Shown: positions 1 to 9,076 of the stretch, piece by piece | Layout of the letters: every line of letters begins with the position of its first letter | Position numbering within the stretch: the stretch's first letter is position 1 | Assembly: GCA_023807065.1 (NCBI GenBank) | Contig: JAJJLU010000968.1 | Coordinates: forward strand, 1 to 12,985 | DNA length: 12,985 nt | Source of the DNA: Isotricha intestinalis | Taxonomy: Eukaryota; Ciliophora; Litostomatea; Vestibuliferida; Isotrichidae | Direction: 5' to 3' | The notes under the pieces: generated by a model | Databases searched by the model: none | What the model was told of the DNA's origin: nothing | What the model saw: the letters and a program-made list of their open reading frames with translations, nothing else | Program-made: the position numbers and the translations under genes

Positions 1-16
1 CCAATCCCCAATCCCC
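1..16. repeat. Telomere-like C-rich repeat at the chromosome end
   Basis: The first 16 bases are a perfect 7-base periodicity, CCCCAAT (ATTGGGG on the other strand), present a little over twice. They end abruptly in AT-rich unique sequence. C-rich strands running into a chromosome from its 5' end are the normal orientation of a telomere, and ciliate telomeres are C4A2 or C4A4 types. This unit has one extra T compared with the Tetrahymena unit CCCCAA. Only about two copies are present, so the exact unit and the telomere call are inferences, although the terminal position and orientation fit well. Confidence 0.72.
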
Positions 17-1113
17 ATAAAAAAATGAATAATATTTATTAATTTATTTATAATTTATACCTGATTCAAAAAAAATCTGTTTTGATTTTGTTATATAAAT
101 TCCTCTTTATTTATATTATTCTTTCATTTATGATTCTTCAAAAAAAATTATATTCTCATAAAAATATTCTTTTTTGTTTTATTATATTAAACAAAAGATA
201 TTTCATAATTATAATTAATGTAAATTTTGAATTAATATATATGAAAAATTTATTATTTTCAAATGTAAATTGTAAATTCTATACATTCAATTTTTATTAT
301 TTGTTATAATTTTCATTTAAGGAACCATTGACTACTACCATTATAATATTGTTCCAATCTCTATTATTTTTTTTTCATTATTGTAAATATATATGATCAA
401 AAAAAAATTTGACTACCGTTCTTATTATGAATTAAAATTTTTGTTGTAAATAAATAATTGAATTTTTTTTCCGTTTTCCCTAATTAAATTTATTTATTTT
501 AATTTCAAAGAAATGAAAATTATATAAAAATTGTAGAATCAAGGTTATATGTATAAATAGGAATCTAATTTGTTTAAATGAAGATATAAATCTTTTTTAA
601 TGAAATTTCTAAATCAATAAAAATATATATAACTAATTTCTTTCTTTTTGAGCATCATTCATTCATGTATTAATTTCAATTAATTTAATAAATAAAAATG
701 TTTTATTTCACAGAGACCATCAAGTCTTGAATTAAACTTTCATTTTCCTAAAAATATTTGTTATCATTGATTTTCTTTTTCTTATTTAATAATTTTATTA
801 TATTCTTTATTTAATAGTGGATTATATTTTTTAATTGAATTACATATATTGTATATATTACCCTTTATTGACAATATATTTTTTTTGTGGAACAAATTTA
901 AGTATTTAAAAAAAGAAAGATATTATAAAAAATCAATATAAGACACACTCAAAGTTAAACCATATCAACGGATAAAATTCTTTTTATTTTATTTAATTAA
1001 TTTAAGAATAAGGATTAAATATTAATAAATTATATAAATTAACTTATTTAAAGAAAAAAAGTAAATAATATTTTAAATATTCTTAAGTCAATTATTTTTA
1101 AAATAATTATAAT
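17..1113. other. Subtelomeric AT-rich spacer, no gene recognised
   Basis: About 1.1 kb of very AT-rich sequence lies between the telomere repeat and the first gene. It is full of stops in every frame. The longest open stretch (82-309) lacks an ATG start and is a homopolymer-driven F/I/L/Y string. A short pyrimidine tract followed by CACAG near 700-712 resembles a 3' splice site, but no open frame follows it. No subtelomeric tandem array is visible. The promoter of the 1114 gene must lie at the right end, but no motif stands out from the AT background. Confidence 0.6.
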
Positions 1114-1986
1114 ATGTCAAAGATAAATAAAAAAAAAGCAAATAAAGTTAGAACCAACTTAATATTATTAATAGCAAAAGAACAACAAGTTCAAAAAAAG
1201 AAAAATAAAGAAAAAAATCTTATGATGATAAATGGAAAGACTTCTTTAGAAATAGATAAGTTATATTCAACAAATTCTTTTGAAATAACAATGCATCAAT
1301 TAATTAATGGAGGTAAAAATTTATGTGTAAGTCAAAATTCATCTTCGAAAATAAAACCAAGACCAAGTTTATCTTTAAAAAATCAAAGCACTACTTTTGC
1401 TCTATTGGAAGTAAATAATAGTACAAATTTAAATTCTTCAAAAGAAATAGATTCAATAAAATTACAATATAAAAAAAAAATATCCGAAAATAAATTAAAA
1501 CTTAGAAGTTATAATGAATTAACAAAAAAAAATATAAATTTTAACAAAGAAAAAGAAAAAAAGAAAGAATTACAAAAAAAAAGTATAAGACATTTAAGAA
1601 AATTAGCAAGTTTTTATAAAAATTATTTATTATGTGAAAAAAAAAAGAAATTCAAAAAGCAAAAAACAGTTTCTATTCAATTTCAAATTTATGAAGATAA
1701 TATACATAAAAATTGTATTTCAAGTAAAGGAATAGTTAAAATAACTAAACCAAGTTATTTTGCAAAAAATGCTTTTCAAAGGAATCCAGAAAAAAAAAAA
1801 TCAGATAATCCTAAAGTTAAATTTGTTACAGATATTATTGATTTTCAAAATAATGATTCTGATAAAGAAACTAATTTTCATTCTTCTGTTAAACAAGATA
1901 AAAAAGAATTATCTGATGATGATGAAGAAGGTATTATTTTTTCTTCTTGTAATAATGATATAGAACAAAATAATGTAATGGTTTAA
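1114..1986 (+). CDS. Lysine-rich hypothetical protein, 290 aa
   Basis: I do not recognise this protein. It begins at ATG 1114 after an A/T-rich leader and ends in TAA at 1984-1986. The composition is strongly basic with many K, N and S residues. Residues about 1-45 are basic, residues about 116-185 form a K/E/L-rich stretch likely to be helical or coiled coil, and an acidic cluster (SDDDEE) lies at about 267-272 near the C-terminus. No signal peptide, membrane helix, catalytic motif or zinc-binding cysteine pattern is visible. The even, CAA-only use of glutamine and the uninterrupted 290-codon frame in a genome where random frames stop about every ten codons make it a real gene. It converges with the Popeye-like gene, about 260 bp away. 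A nucleic-acid-binding or cytoskeletal role would be guesswork. Confidence 0.8.
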   Translation: MSKINKKKANKVRTNLILLIAKEQQVQKKKNKEKNLMMINGKTSLEIDKLYSTNSFEITMHQLINGGKNLCVSQNSSSKIKPRPSLSLKNQSTTFALLEVNNSTNLNSSKEIDSIKLQYKKKISENKLKLRSYNELTKKNINFNKEKEKKKELQKKSIRHLRKLASFYKNYLLCEKKKKFKKQKTVSIQFQIYEDNIHKNCISSKGIVKITKPSYFAKNAFQRNPEKKKSDNPKVKFVTDIIDFQNNDSDKETNFHSSVKQDKKELSDDDEEGIIFSSCNNDIEQNNVMV

Positions 1987-2248
1987 TTTTCTAAAAAAAA
2001 ACAAATTATGTATTATGATGAAAAAATATTCTTTTTCAATTTAAAATTATTTTGGATTTTAGATTATTTGTATTTATCAATGAAAATTATTTAGAGATAT
2101 AGAAATTTGCATTTTTCTTTTATAATTATTTTAAAACTGTAAATATTTTAGAAACATAAATGAAAATAGAAATCAAAAAAATACGATTTAAATAATTTAA
2201 ATATAATTAAACAAAGTTATTATTAAATTACTAAATCCCATTGATTTA

Positions 2249-3028
2249 TTAATTAAACTTAGATTTGCTAAGTTGTGTTATATATTCATATAATTTTTGA
2301 TTGATTTGACATAGATAATTTCCCCACATAAATAAAAATTTAGTTCCTATTGATTCATCCATATATTTTTTAGTGAATTTGGAATAAATTTTTTTATTAA
2401 TTTCACAATATAAAATATCTTTTGAATTTGGATTTCCAATATCTATTCCTGTTAAAAACTCATTTTTATTTAAAGTCAATTCAGCATTCCCAATTAAAGT
2501 TCCTTCATCAACTTCATAAATAAAGGCATCATTATAAGTTAATTTTACAGAACAAGAATAAGGCATTTTAACAAATAAAAAAAGATTAATAAGTTGATCT
2601 CCTTTTTTACAAATTACATTATTTCCTTTTGTTGTATGATGCAAAACTTTAATTCTTTTTGCAATTAGATTATCAAATTCTATTCTAGAAAATCCAAATT
2701 TTTTAAATTCACTATCATAAACATAAGTTAAATCATCAAAAAATCTACTTGAAGTTGAATCTTCAACTGTGTTTGAAACTGAAATTAGAAATTGAAGAAC
2801 AATTAAGATTCCATAAACTATTGAAAATAAAAGAATTATCATTATATCTATAAAATATTTTGTTTCGTTTGATATATTTACTGAACTAAATAAAAATAAC
2901 ATTGATAAATTTATTATTTTTCTCATTTTTTGATTTGTTCTATATATATTAAATGATATAAGAATTAAACCTATACTATATATAAAATTTTGAGGAAAAT
3001 TTTCTATCAGGAACAATGCGAAAACCAT
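2249..3028 (-). CDS. Popeye-like / cyclic-nucleotide-binding membrane protein, 259 aa
   Basis: The architecture matches the Popeye-domain (POPDC) family: a short N-terminus, hydrophobic segments at about 15-30, 38-50 (weak) and 58-84, then a soluble beta-rich domain at about 103-252. From memory of animal POPDC1, matched stretches include the entry (E107-FKKFGFSRIEFDNL), the region where animals have FIDSPEF (here IGNAEL at 179-184), the FQVT region (here FLTG at 191-194) and the terminal helix ending in KLY (245-247). Animal Popeye proteins bind cAMP and modulate channels at the plasma membrane. Here the cAMP-contacting Asp of DSPE is replaced by Gly180, so cAMP binding may be lost or changed. 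The ATG is directly preceded by an in-frame TAA, which fixes the start unless there is an upstream exon; the stop is TAA. The alternative is a divergent generic cyclic-nucleotide-binding protein. The family call is by eye and needs a profile search. Confidence 0.6.
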   Translation of the reverse strand: MVFALFLIENFPQNFIYSIGLILISFNIYRTNQKMRKIINLSMLFLFSSVNISNETKYFIDIMIILLFSIVYGILIVLQFLISVSNTVEDSTSSRFFDDLTYVYDSEFKKFGFSRIEFDNLIAKRIKVLHHTTKGNNVICKKGDQLINLFLFVKMPYSCSVKLTYNDAFIYEVDEGTLIGNAELTLNKNEFLTGIDIGNPNSKDILYCEINKKIYSKFTKKYMDESIGTKFLFMWGNYLCQINQKLYEYITQLSKSKFN

Positions 3029-4581
3029 TTAAAAAAATTTATTTTTTTTTAGAATTAAATTTTTATTTATATTGAAATTAAATTATAATATTAATTTAAT
3101 TCATACTTTTTCATTAAAAATTTTTGTTCTCCCATTTCTTTTATATTTTTCTTTTTTTAATCCACATTTCAGGTTTAAATCAATAAATCAGAAAAATTTT
3201 TTTTATAATCATGATTAAGAAACTTTCATTAAATTGTTAATGTTTTTTGAATTAAAATATATTCTGATATATCAATGAATTATCCCTTTTTATTCCTTCA
3301 ATTGTTTTAAACTAATAATTAGTTTGAAAGACATTTAAAAAAATTTGTGTGATATAATTTCATTACTAAAAAATTTTCCTTTTATTTTGAATGAAATTTT
3401 AGAAATTGAATTCAAACATTTTTCATACTATAACAAAATATCACGATTTTCTTCATGAAACACCTAAAATTTGCAAATCTTCATTTTTTCTTAACTTAAT
3501 TTATATCAACAATTGTTTGTTTTATTTCTTATTGATAAAATATTATTTGCTAAATTTTCTTAAAATAAACATTTTAAGTTTTTTATGAAATCTGTTTAAT
3601 TTTTTTTATAAACTATCTTATTAACTCCTTTTCTTAAAAATTGAACTTCTTTATTAAATACTTTTTTAATATTTCTCCTTAATTAAGTTTTTATCTTTTT
3701 TAATTCTATATTTTTTTCATTTTTATAAATAAATAATCAATTATTCATTATATTAATATTTAACTATGATTATAGAATTCACATTGAAATTATTTATAGG
3801 GATATTCAAATAAATCATAAAATTAAAACTTGATAGTTATAATGAAGATGAATACACCCACATCAGAAGAATATTTAAATAAAGAATTTTAAAATTTACA
3901 ATCAAGAGAACAAAACTTCTTCTAAAAATAAATTGTTTAAATGACAATAATTTTTTTGGGATTTAGGTAAGAAATATAATATATCGAATTTATAATATAT
4001 AATTGCCCTGGACTAGTTATTCAATAAAATAAAAATTAAAATATAGATATTTTTACATTATTCTTTTCACATATTAAATAAACATAACATTAATCATTTT
4101 TTTAACAAATAAAAAACCAAAAAAAATTTGAAAAAGGAAAGATTATATGAATTAATGAATTATTTAAAGATATGGTTTTAAAATCATTATAATTAAATGT
4201 AAGAGTTTAACTTTAAAGTTTTGAGTATCAAATACAATAGATATTGAAATTAATAAAAAAAATATACAGAAGAATTATTCTGAGAAGAAATTTTTAATAA
4301 AAATTATTACATAAAAAGAACAATTAAATAGGAAAAATATGTTTATTTATCCTTTACTAAATTAGATAGATTGTTAAGAAGGATAATTTTTAATAATTCT
4401 TAATACAATGAAAATTATTTTTTAAATATTATAAATTAAAAAATCAATTATTAAATCAAATTTTTTTCAAAAATCAATTATGAATTCTTTTGTCGACAAA
4501 GTTATTTTTAAAAACATTTTGTTTTTAATATCAAATTGTAAACTCATTTTATATTAATTAAACTTATTATTAAATTTATAT
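3029..4581. other. 1.55 kb intergenic region between two minus-strand genes
   Basis: No complete gene is seen. The open stretch at 3406-3588 has no ATG and is low complexity. From 3842 to about 4330 the base composition is slightly less AT-extreme (for example ACACCCACATCAG near 3853). One frame opens with ATG at 3842 for 16 codons and then meets many TAA codons. A second frame over 3880-4190 also has coding-like runs. This may be an eroded gene or chance. The promoter of the Popeye-like gene should lie just above 3028. Confidence 0.4.
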
Positions 4582-5352
4582 TTAATTATTATCTTCAGTG
4601 ATAGTAGTTGACTCAATTCCATTAGTTAGACTATTAACTTTTCTATTTGTTCTTCCAAAAATTCTTTCTAAATCTTCATTAGTATAATTAAATGGAATAT
4701 TAATTCTTTCTAAATAAAATTTTAAAATTTTTAAAAATTTCACAGCATTAATAAAATCCATATGTAATTCTTTTACTTTTTCATGACTATTATCTTTTCT
4801 ATTAATAAAAGATAATTTCAAAAGTTTATATCCCCTAATAATTTCATCATCAAATATATGAAGATTTTGAAAATTATATAAGTCATAATGATTTCCAACT
4901 CTTTTATTAAAATTATTTTGATTATTCTCTTTTAAAGTCATTTTAACCATATATAAAAAATTTTCATCAAAAACAACTAAATATTTTATTTCTTGTGTTT
5001 CTTCTTTATTGTTACCAAAAAATGATAAAATACTTGAAACTTTTTTTATTTTTGAAAAAGGAATATAAGGCATTGATTCAATATCAACAATAGTATTTTT
5101 TTGATATATTACATGCGAAATTTCAAAAGAATTTTCTTTTTCTTCAGAATATTCAAAAGATAAAATATTATCTATATCATTAATATCTTGATCTTCTTCA
5201 TCATCTTCTTCAAAAACAAAATTTACTTTTCCTTCTGTTTTAATTGACATGTTAGCTTTTGATTTTTCTTTATTTTTTCCTGAAGATAATGGATTAAATC
5301 CTGAATCATAGTTTGTAAAATTATCAATAATATTATTCACAATACTTTCCAT
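4582..5352 (-). CDS. Hypothetical protein with acidic stretch and possible PH-like domain, 256 aa
   Basis: This protein was not recognised by family. It starts at ATG 5350-5352 and ends in TAA. Residues 1-75 are polar and probably disordered, with an acidic cluster at about 48-60. Residues about 76-215 look like a pleckstrin-homology-type fold. Alternating hydrophobic strands are seen at IKYLVVFDENFLYMVK (122-137), HYDLYNFQNLHIF (155-167), YKLLKLSF (175-182) and VKELHMDF (193-200), followed by a C-terminal amphipathic helix (about 201-217). That strand series with a closing helix is the PH-superfamily pattern. I see no clear basic phosphoinositide pocket, so lipid binding is not claimed. The tail (230-256) is polar. 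No membrane segment or signal peptide is present. A membrane-trafficking or adaptor role would be inference only. Confidence 0.75.
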   Translation of the reverse strand: MESIVNNIIDNFTNYDSGFNPLSSGKNKEKSKANMSIKTEGKVNFVFEEDDEEDQDINDIDNILSFEYSEEKENSFEISHVIYQKNTIVDIESMPYIPFSKIKKVSSILSFFGNNKEETQEIKYLVVFDENFLYMVKMTLKENNQNNFNKRVGNHYDLYNFQNLHIFDDEIIRGYKLLKLSFINRKDNSHEKVKELHMDFINAVKFLKILKFYLERINIPFNYTNEDLERIFGRTNRKVNSLTNGIESTTITEDNN

Positions 5353-6082
5353 TTATCTTTATATTTAATGTTAATAAAACAAAAATAAATTTATTTATTC
5401 ATTTAATTATTATTTTTTAAATATATTTTTGTGGATGGAAATTTTATATTATAAATATATCTTTTCATTCATAAACAAATTATGTAAGTTTTAAAATAAA
5501 TTAAATGCAAGATCAGATATGAGAAAATTTAGAATAAACTATTTAAATAATTTCAAATTTATTTTACTTAATCATTATAAATAATATTAATAAAGATATT
5601 AAATAATGTAAAACATATTAACACTATATTAAAAGAATAATATAATTATTATCTGAGTTATTTTTATTATTAACAGTTGATTATTTATAGATTAAGTTTT
5701 TTAATTAAAATCAAAGAAAGAAAACCTTACAGTAAAATAAGAGAAAAAACAAATAATAATTTGTTTAATTACAAAAAATCTTATTTTCAAAAAATTTAAT
5801 ATATTTGAAGACAAATTCTTCTTTAAACTCTAATCCTAATACTAATTCTTCTTATAATGATAACAGGAAATTTTCATTTTTTAGAAAATAATATGGTTAA
5901 TCCTTAACAATTTATAATTTTATATGTATTTGAAATTAATGATTCAAAAAATTAAAATATATTTGTTTTACTTATTTTTAAGTCAATTAATTTTTCATAA
6001 GTTTTAAATAATTTAGTAAAATAATGAATAATATTTAATTTATCTAACAATAAACCAAAAGAAAAAAAAATTCAAATAAAAA
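5353..6082. other. 730 bp divergent intergenic region
   Basis: This spacer separates the minus-strand 4582-5352 gene from the plus-strand phosphatase gene, so it must hold both promoters; no distinct motif rises above the AT background. One plus-strand frame, 5769-5891, is open for 40 codons without an ATG. Its second half is unusually rich in Asn/Ser (AAT and TCT codons around 5814-5860), which looks like a scrap of a low-complexity coding region. Nothing else was recognised. Confidence 0.45.
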
Positions 6083-7828
6083 ATGTCTAACAATCCTCAA
6101 TCAAAAAAACAAAAAAACTCTAAACTTCTTTCTTTAGAAGAAAGAGTAATTACTTTTTTAGAATACTCAAATCACATTAATCAAAAACAAACATTTAAAA
6201 ATGGTTTTCAGACAATAAAAGATAATTTAATACCATTAACAATAGAAAGTAGTAGTTCTTTAAGTACTCAAACACAAAAAGAGGAGAAAAAATGCATTAT
6301 AAATATTGATAAAAAAATATTAAAATTTGCAGAACCTCGTTTTAAAATTTTACCAACTCCTTTTTTACAACCTAAATTTTCTAGATATAGTGATTTATCC
6401 AGTTCAATTACTTCAATCTTAAAACATAATATCACAGAGAGTATGACTGATTTATTGGAAACTGATGAAAAAATATCTATGAATAAAATGGAACAAATTG
6501 AAAAGAAAAAAAATATAATTGAAATTGGAAATAATTTTCCTTATAGATTATTAAAAGAACATGAAAAAATTTATGAAGAAATTTTAAAAGATTTAAAAGG
6601 AAATGGATTTAATAATATTAAATATAAAGGAAAAATAGCTACTAATTATTTAACTATTTTATTACATAATGAAAATACAATTGGTACTATATTTTATCAT
6701 AATAAAGATATCAATCAATTTTTTATTAGAGAATTATGTATTTTTCTATGTATTTTGTTTTTAGATGATTTTAAAGGATTAAGTGAAAATGAATTAACTG
6801 ATTATAAAAATTGTTTAATTTATTGTCATTTAAATTTTTTATATGTAATGATGATTATTATCAATCATACTGAAGAAAAAAATATAAATATTGAAATAGA
6901 TAAAAATAATTATTTTGCATTTGAGAGTTGTAAAAATATTTTAAATGCTGTTGATGAAAAAATAGATGAAGAGAAGTTTAAAAATAATTTCCATGGTCAA
7001 AATAAAATAATAAAAAATATATTATTAAATTTAATAAACAATTTAAGTTATTTGAATTCAAAAGTAACTGAAGAAATAAAAACAATTTTTAAATTGGCGA
7101 AAAATACAAAATTAAATGATGTAATAATAACACATATTCAAGGAAATAATTTAATAACTGAAAAAGTGAATTTAATTTCCTTAAATGATTTTCCAGAAAA
7201 TTCAAATTCAAAATCAGATAATAAAAATAATGAAGAAAATCAAAAACAAAATAAGATAGAAGAAGTTAAAAAGCCAGTAGTACCATATATATCAAAAAAA
7301 AATCCAAAAGATAAAAGAGAATATACTTTAGTTTTAGATTTAGATGAAACTTTAGTTCATTATTATGAAGATACAGAAGAAGAAAATGCTTATGTAAAAG
7401 TAAGATTAGGTACTGAAAATTTTATAAAAAAATTATCTCAATATTGTGAAATAGGAATATTTACAGCTAGTACTGAAGATTATGCTAATATAGTTATTGA
7501 TGGTTTAGATTGTTCAGATAAAATTGATTTTAGATTATATAGACAACATACTTCTTTAGAATGTGGATTTAATGTTAAAGATTTAAGTAAATTAGGAAGA
7601 GATTTAAGTAAAATTATTATTATTGATAATCTTGAAGAAAATTATTGTCTTCAACCTGAAAATGGTTTAAATATTATTGATTTTGAAGGAGATGAATCTG
7701 ATCATGAATTAAATTTTTTACTTGAAGATTTATTGCAAATTGTTAAAGAAAAAAATAAAGATATAAGGGATTTACTTCCTGAAGTTAGAAAAAAAATGCA
7801 AAAAAGATATATGAATATTATTTCTTAG
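6083..7828 (+). CDS. FCP1/SCP-type (NLI-interacting-factor-like) HAD phosphatase, 581 aa
   Basis: The C-terminal part (about 413-560) is a clear FCP1-homology HAD phosphatase domain. Motif I is DLDETLVH, with D419 as the expected nucleophile and D421 as the acid/base; T423 closes the DxDxT signature. Motif II is the TAS at 461-463 (GIFTAS). Motif III is K499 in the segment VKDLSKLGRDL. Motif IV is D515-N516 in IIIIDN. These enzymes dephosphorylate phosphoserine or phosphothreonine in proteins, classically the RNA polymerase II C-terminal domain. The motif I wording fits the SCP/Dullard branch better than Fcp1 itself, and no BRCT domain follows. The first 410 residues are an unrecognised, largely helical extension with hydrophobic helices at about 213-232 and 248-262, then a charged K/N/E linker (about 375-412). 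The start ATG follows an A-rich leader; the stop is TAG. The substrate cannot be told from sequence. Confidence 0.93.
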   Translation: MSNNPQSKKQKNSKLLSLEERVITFLEYSNHINQKQTFKNGFQTIKDNLIPLTIESSSSLSTQTQKEEKKCIINIDKKILKFAEPRFKILPTPFLQPKFSRYSDLSSSITSILKHNITESMTDLLETDEKISMNKMEQIEKKKNIIEIGNNFPYRLLKEHEKIYEEILKDLKGNGFNNIKYKGKIATNYLTILLHNENTIGTIFYHNKDINQFFIRELCIFLCILFLDDFKGLSENELTDYKNCLIYCHLNFLYVMMIIINHTEEKNINIEIDKNNYFAFESCKNILNAVDEKIDEEKFKNNFHGQNKIIKNILLNLINNLSYLNSKVTEEIKTIFKLAKNTKLNDVIITHIQGNNLITEKVNLISLNDFPENSNSKSDNKNNEENQKQNKIEEVKKPVVPYISKKNPKDKREYTLVLDLDETLVHYYEDTEEENAYVKVRLGTENFIKKLSQYCEIGIFTASTEDYANIVIDGLDCSDKIDFRLYRQHTSLECGFNVKDLSKLGRDLSKIIIIDNLEENYCLQPENGLNIIDFEGDESDHELNFLLEDLLQIVKEKNKDIRDLLPEVRKKMQKRYMNIIS

Positions 7829-8375
7829 AATATTAATATATTTTTTTCATAATTAATTTCATTTGTATATTTCATTAATTTGAATTTATTTATATTTTTT
7901 TTAATAAAAATTAATTTGTTTAAAAATATTTGATAAAATCATAAAAAATCCCAAACAATGAAATTAAAAAGCATTATTTTTATTAGAGTTTTAATAATAA
8001 TAAATTATTAATCTTGTAAGTGATATATTTTTATGAATAATTAATTGTTCCAAATAACCTATTTCTCCAAAAGAAATTTATTTTGAATTCCAAACAATTT
8101 AATGCAAAAAATGATGTTTTTTCAAGAAATATTATTTGAAGTAGAAATAAAAAAATCAACCAAAAATACATAAAATAATTTGAATAAAGTGTATAATAAA
8201 TAAAAAAAAATATAATTAGATATACTAATATAATATTATAAAATTCAAAAGCCAAATAATATTCAATTAATTTTTTTTAAATGTCTATTAAAGAAGATGA
8301 AATATCTTCAATGATAGATATAAAAAAATATAGATTATGAAAAAAATTATTATTAAAAAAAATATTTTTTTCTTC
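7829..8375. other. 547 bp convergent intergenic region
   Basis: This spacer lies between the 3' ends of the phosphatase gene (+) and the RING gene (-) and holds only 3' flanks. A minus-strand stretch open over 8031-8255 reads as aromatic and hydrophobic residues, but it begins with TTG, has an in-frame stop shortly upstream and no ATG, so it is taken as a chance product of A-rich DNA. No RNA gene or repeat was seen. Confidence 0.55.
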
Positions 8376-9076
8376 TCATGATATATTTAAACTATCTCTT
8401 TCATTATTTAATGTTACATTGTTTGAATTAATTAAATTGTTTTTGTTTTTTTTAGAATTTTTTTTTATTTGAAAAATTTCTTCTTTAATTTTAATCTTTG
8501 AATAATTAATCTTTTTATCTTTTAAACAATTCCACATATCAAATTTACAAATGGGGCATTTCATTTCATCACATCCATAAATATATTCTTTTAAACAAAT
8601 ATGATGGAAAAGATGTTTACAAGGAGTAAAACAAACTTTTTTTTCATCAGAATAATTTTCTAAACAAATTGGACATTCTTCTTCATTATTACAATTTTCT
8701 TTTTTATATTTAAAACCTTTTATTTCATTATTTAATAAATAATATTTTTTTTTCTTTTTTAATATTTCTCTTTCTTCTCTATTTCTGTTACTGTTTCTTC
8801 TGAAAAGATATTCCCAATCACTAATATCAGGGCCACGACTTCCAGGATTACGTATTGCATGTAATATACCTCCTCCTCCTCCAATCACTATACTAATCAC
8901 AACTAATAAAATTCTAATTGTTTTATTATGGAAGAAATATTTTTTTTTTTTGGTGATGATTTCAGAAATCTAATATTATTTGTTGAATTAATATTTGAAA
9001 ATGAATTTATATCTTCGTTTATTGTATAAATAATATTAAATAGCAAAAAACATAATAAATACCATAATTTTGCCAT
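8376..9076 (-). CDS. Membrane RING-H2 E3 ubiquitin-ligase-like gene, interrupted by a one-base shift at a poly-A run
   Basis: Two frames join into one sensible protein of about 233 aa. The first begins at ATG 9076-9074 and encodes a signal peptide (MAKLWYLLCFLLFNIIYT) and a short polar lumenal stretch. It runs into a 12-A run (T at 8940-8951 on the plus strand). Without a shift it soon hits TAG. One extra A, or two fewer, puts it in frame with the second part, which has no ATG of its own. That part opens with a hydrophobic helix (ILLVVISIVIGGGGGIL), a basic linker and a RING-H2 finger. Its zinc ligands, numbered from the GTG codon at 8900, are C76, C79, C94, H96, H99, C102, C115 and C118 (plus-strand 8547-8675). 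A basic tail follows, ending in TGA. Known proteins of this layout are membrane E3 ligases with a cytosolic RING. The break may be an assembly error, slippage editing or real decay; the intact downstream frame favours the first two. Confidence 0.8.

Noticed and set aside
82..309. 75-codon open frame in the subtelomere
   Set aside because: It begins with TTG rather than ATG and is made of F/I/L/Y/N from AT-rich DNA, with no domain or codon pattern of a gene.
1760..1963. 67-codon frame inside the lysine-rich gene
   Set aside because: It is an out-of-frame shadow of the 1114-1986 gene; its poly-I/L content arises from shifted lysine and aspartate codons.
3406..3588. 60-codon plus-strand frame
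   Set aside because: It has a TTG start, low-complexity hydrophobic content and no family resemblance.
3957..4015. Possible tRNA or structured RNA around a less AT-rich patch
   Set aside because: No cloverleaf arms or T-loop consensus could be built; no tRNA was found anywhere in the window.
3842..4150. Frame with ATG that would be open for about 100 codons if TAA meant glutamine
   Set aside because: It contains 12 TAA and ends at TGA, the TAA frequency is what AT-rich noise predicts, and the six real genes show TAA is a stop here.
7903..7908. AATAAA as a polyadenylation signal after the phosphatase gene
   Set aside because: The hexamer occurs by chance many times in DNA of this composition, so its position is not evidence.
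8031..8255. 74-codon minus-strand hydrophobic frame, considered as a small membrane protein
   Set aside because: No ATG start and a stop a few codons upstream. The hydrophobicity follows from T-rich codons in A/T-rich DNA.
8880..9076. An intron joining the signal-peptide and TM-RING parts
   Set aside because: No convincing GT...AG pair keeps both the signal peptide and the TM helix; the available GT sites would delete the signal peptide. A poly-A length change explains the break more simply.
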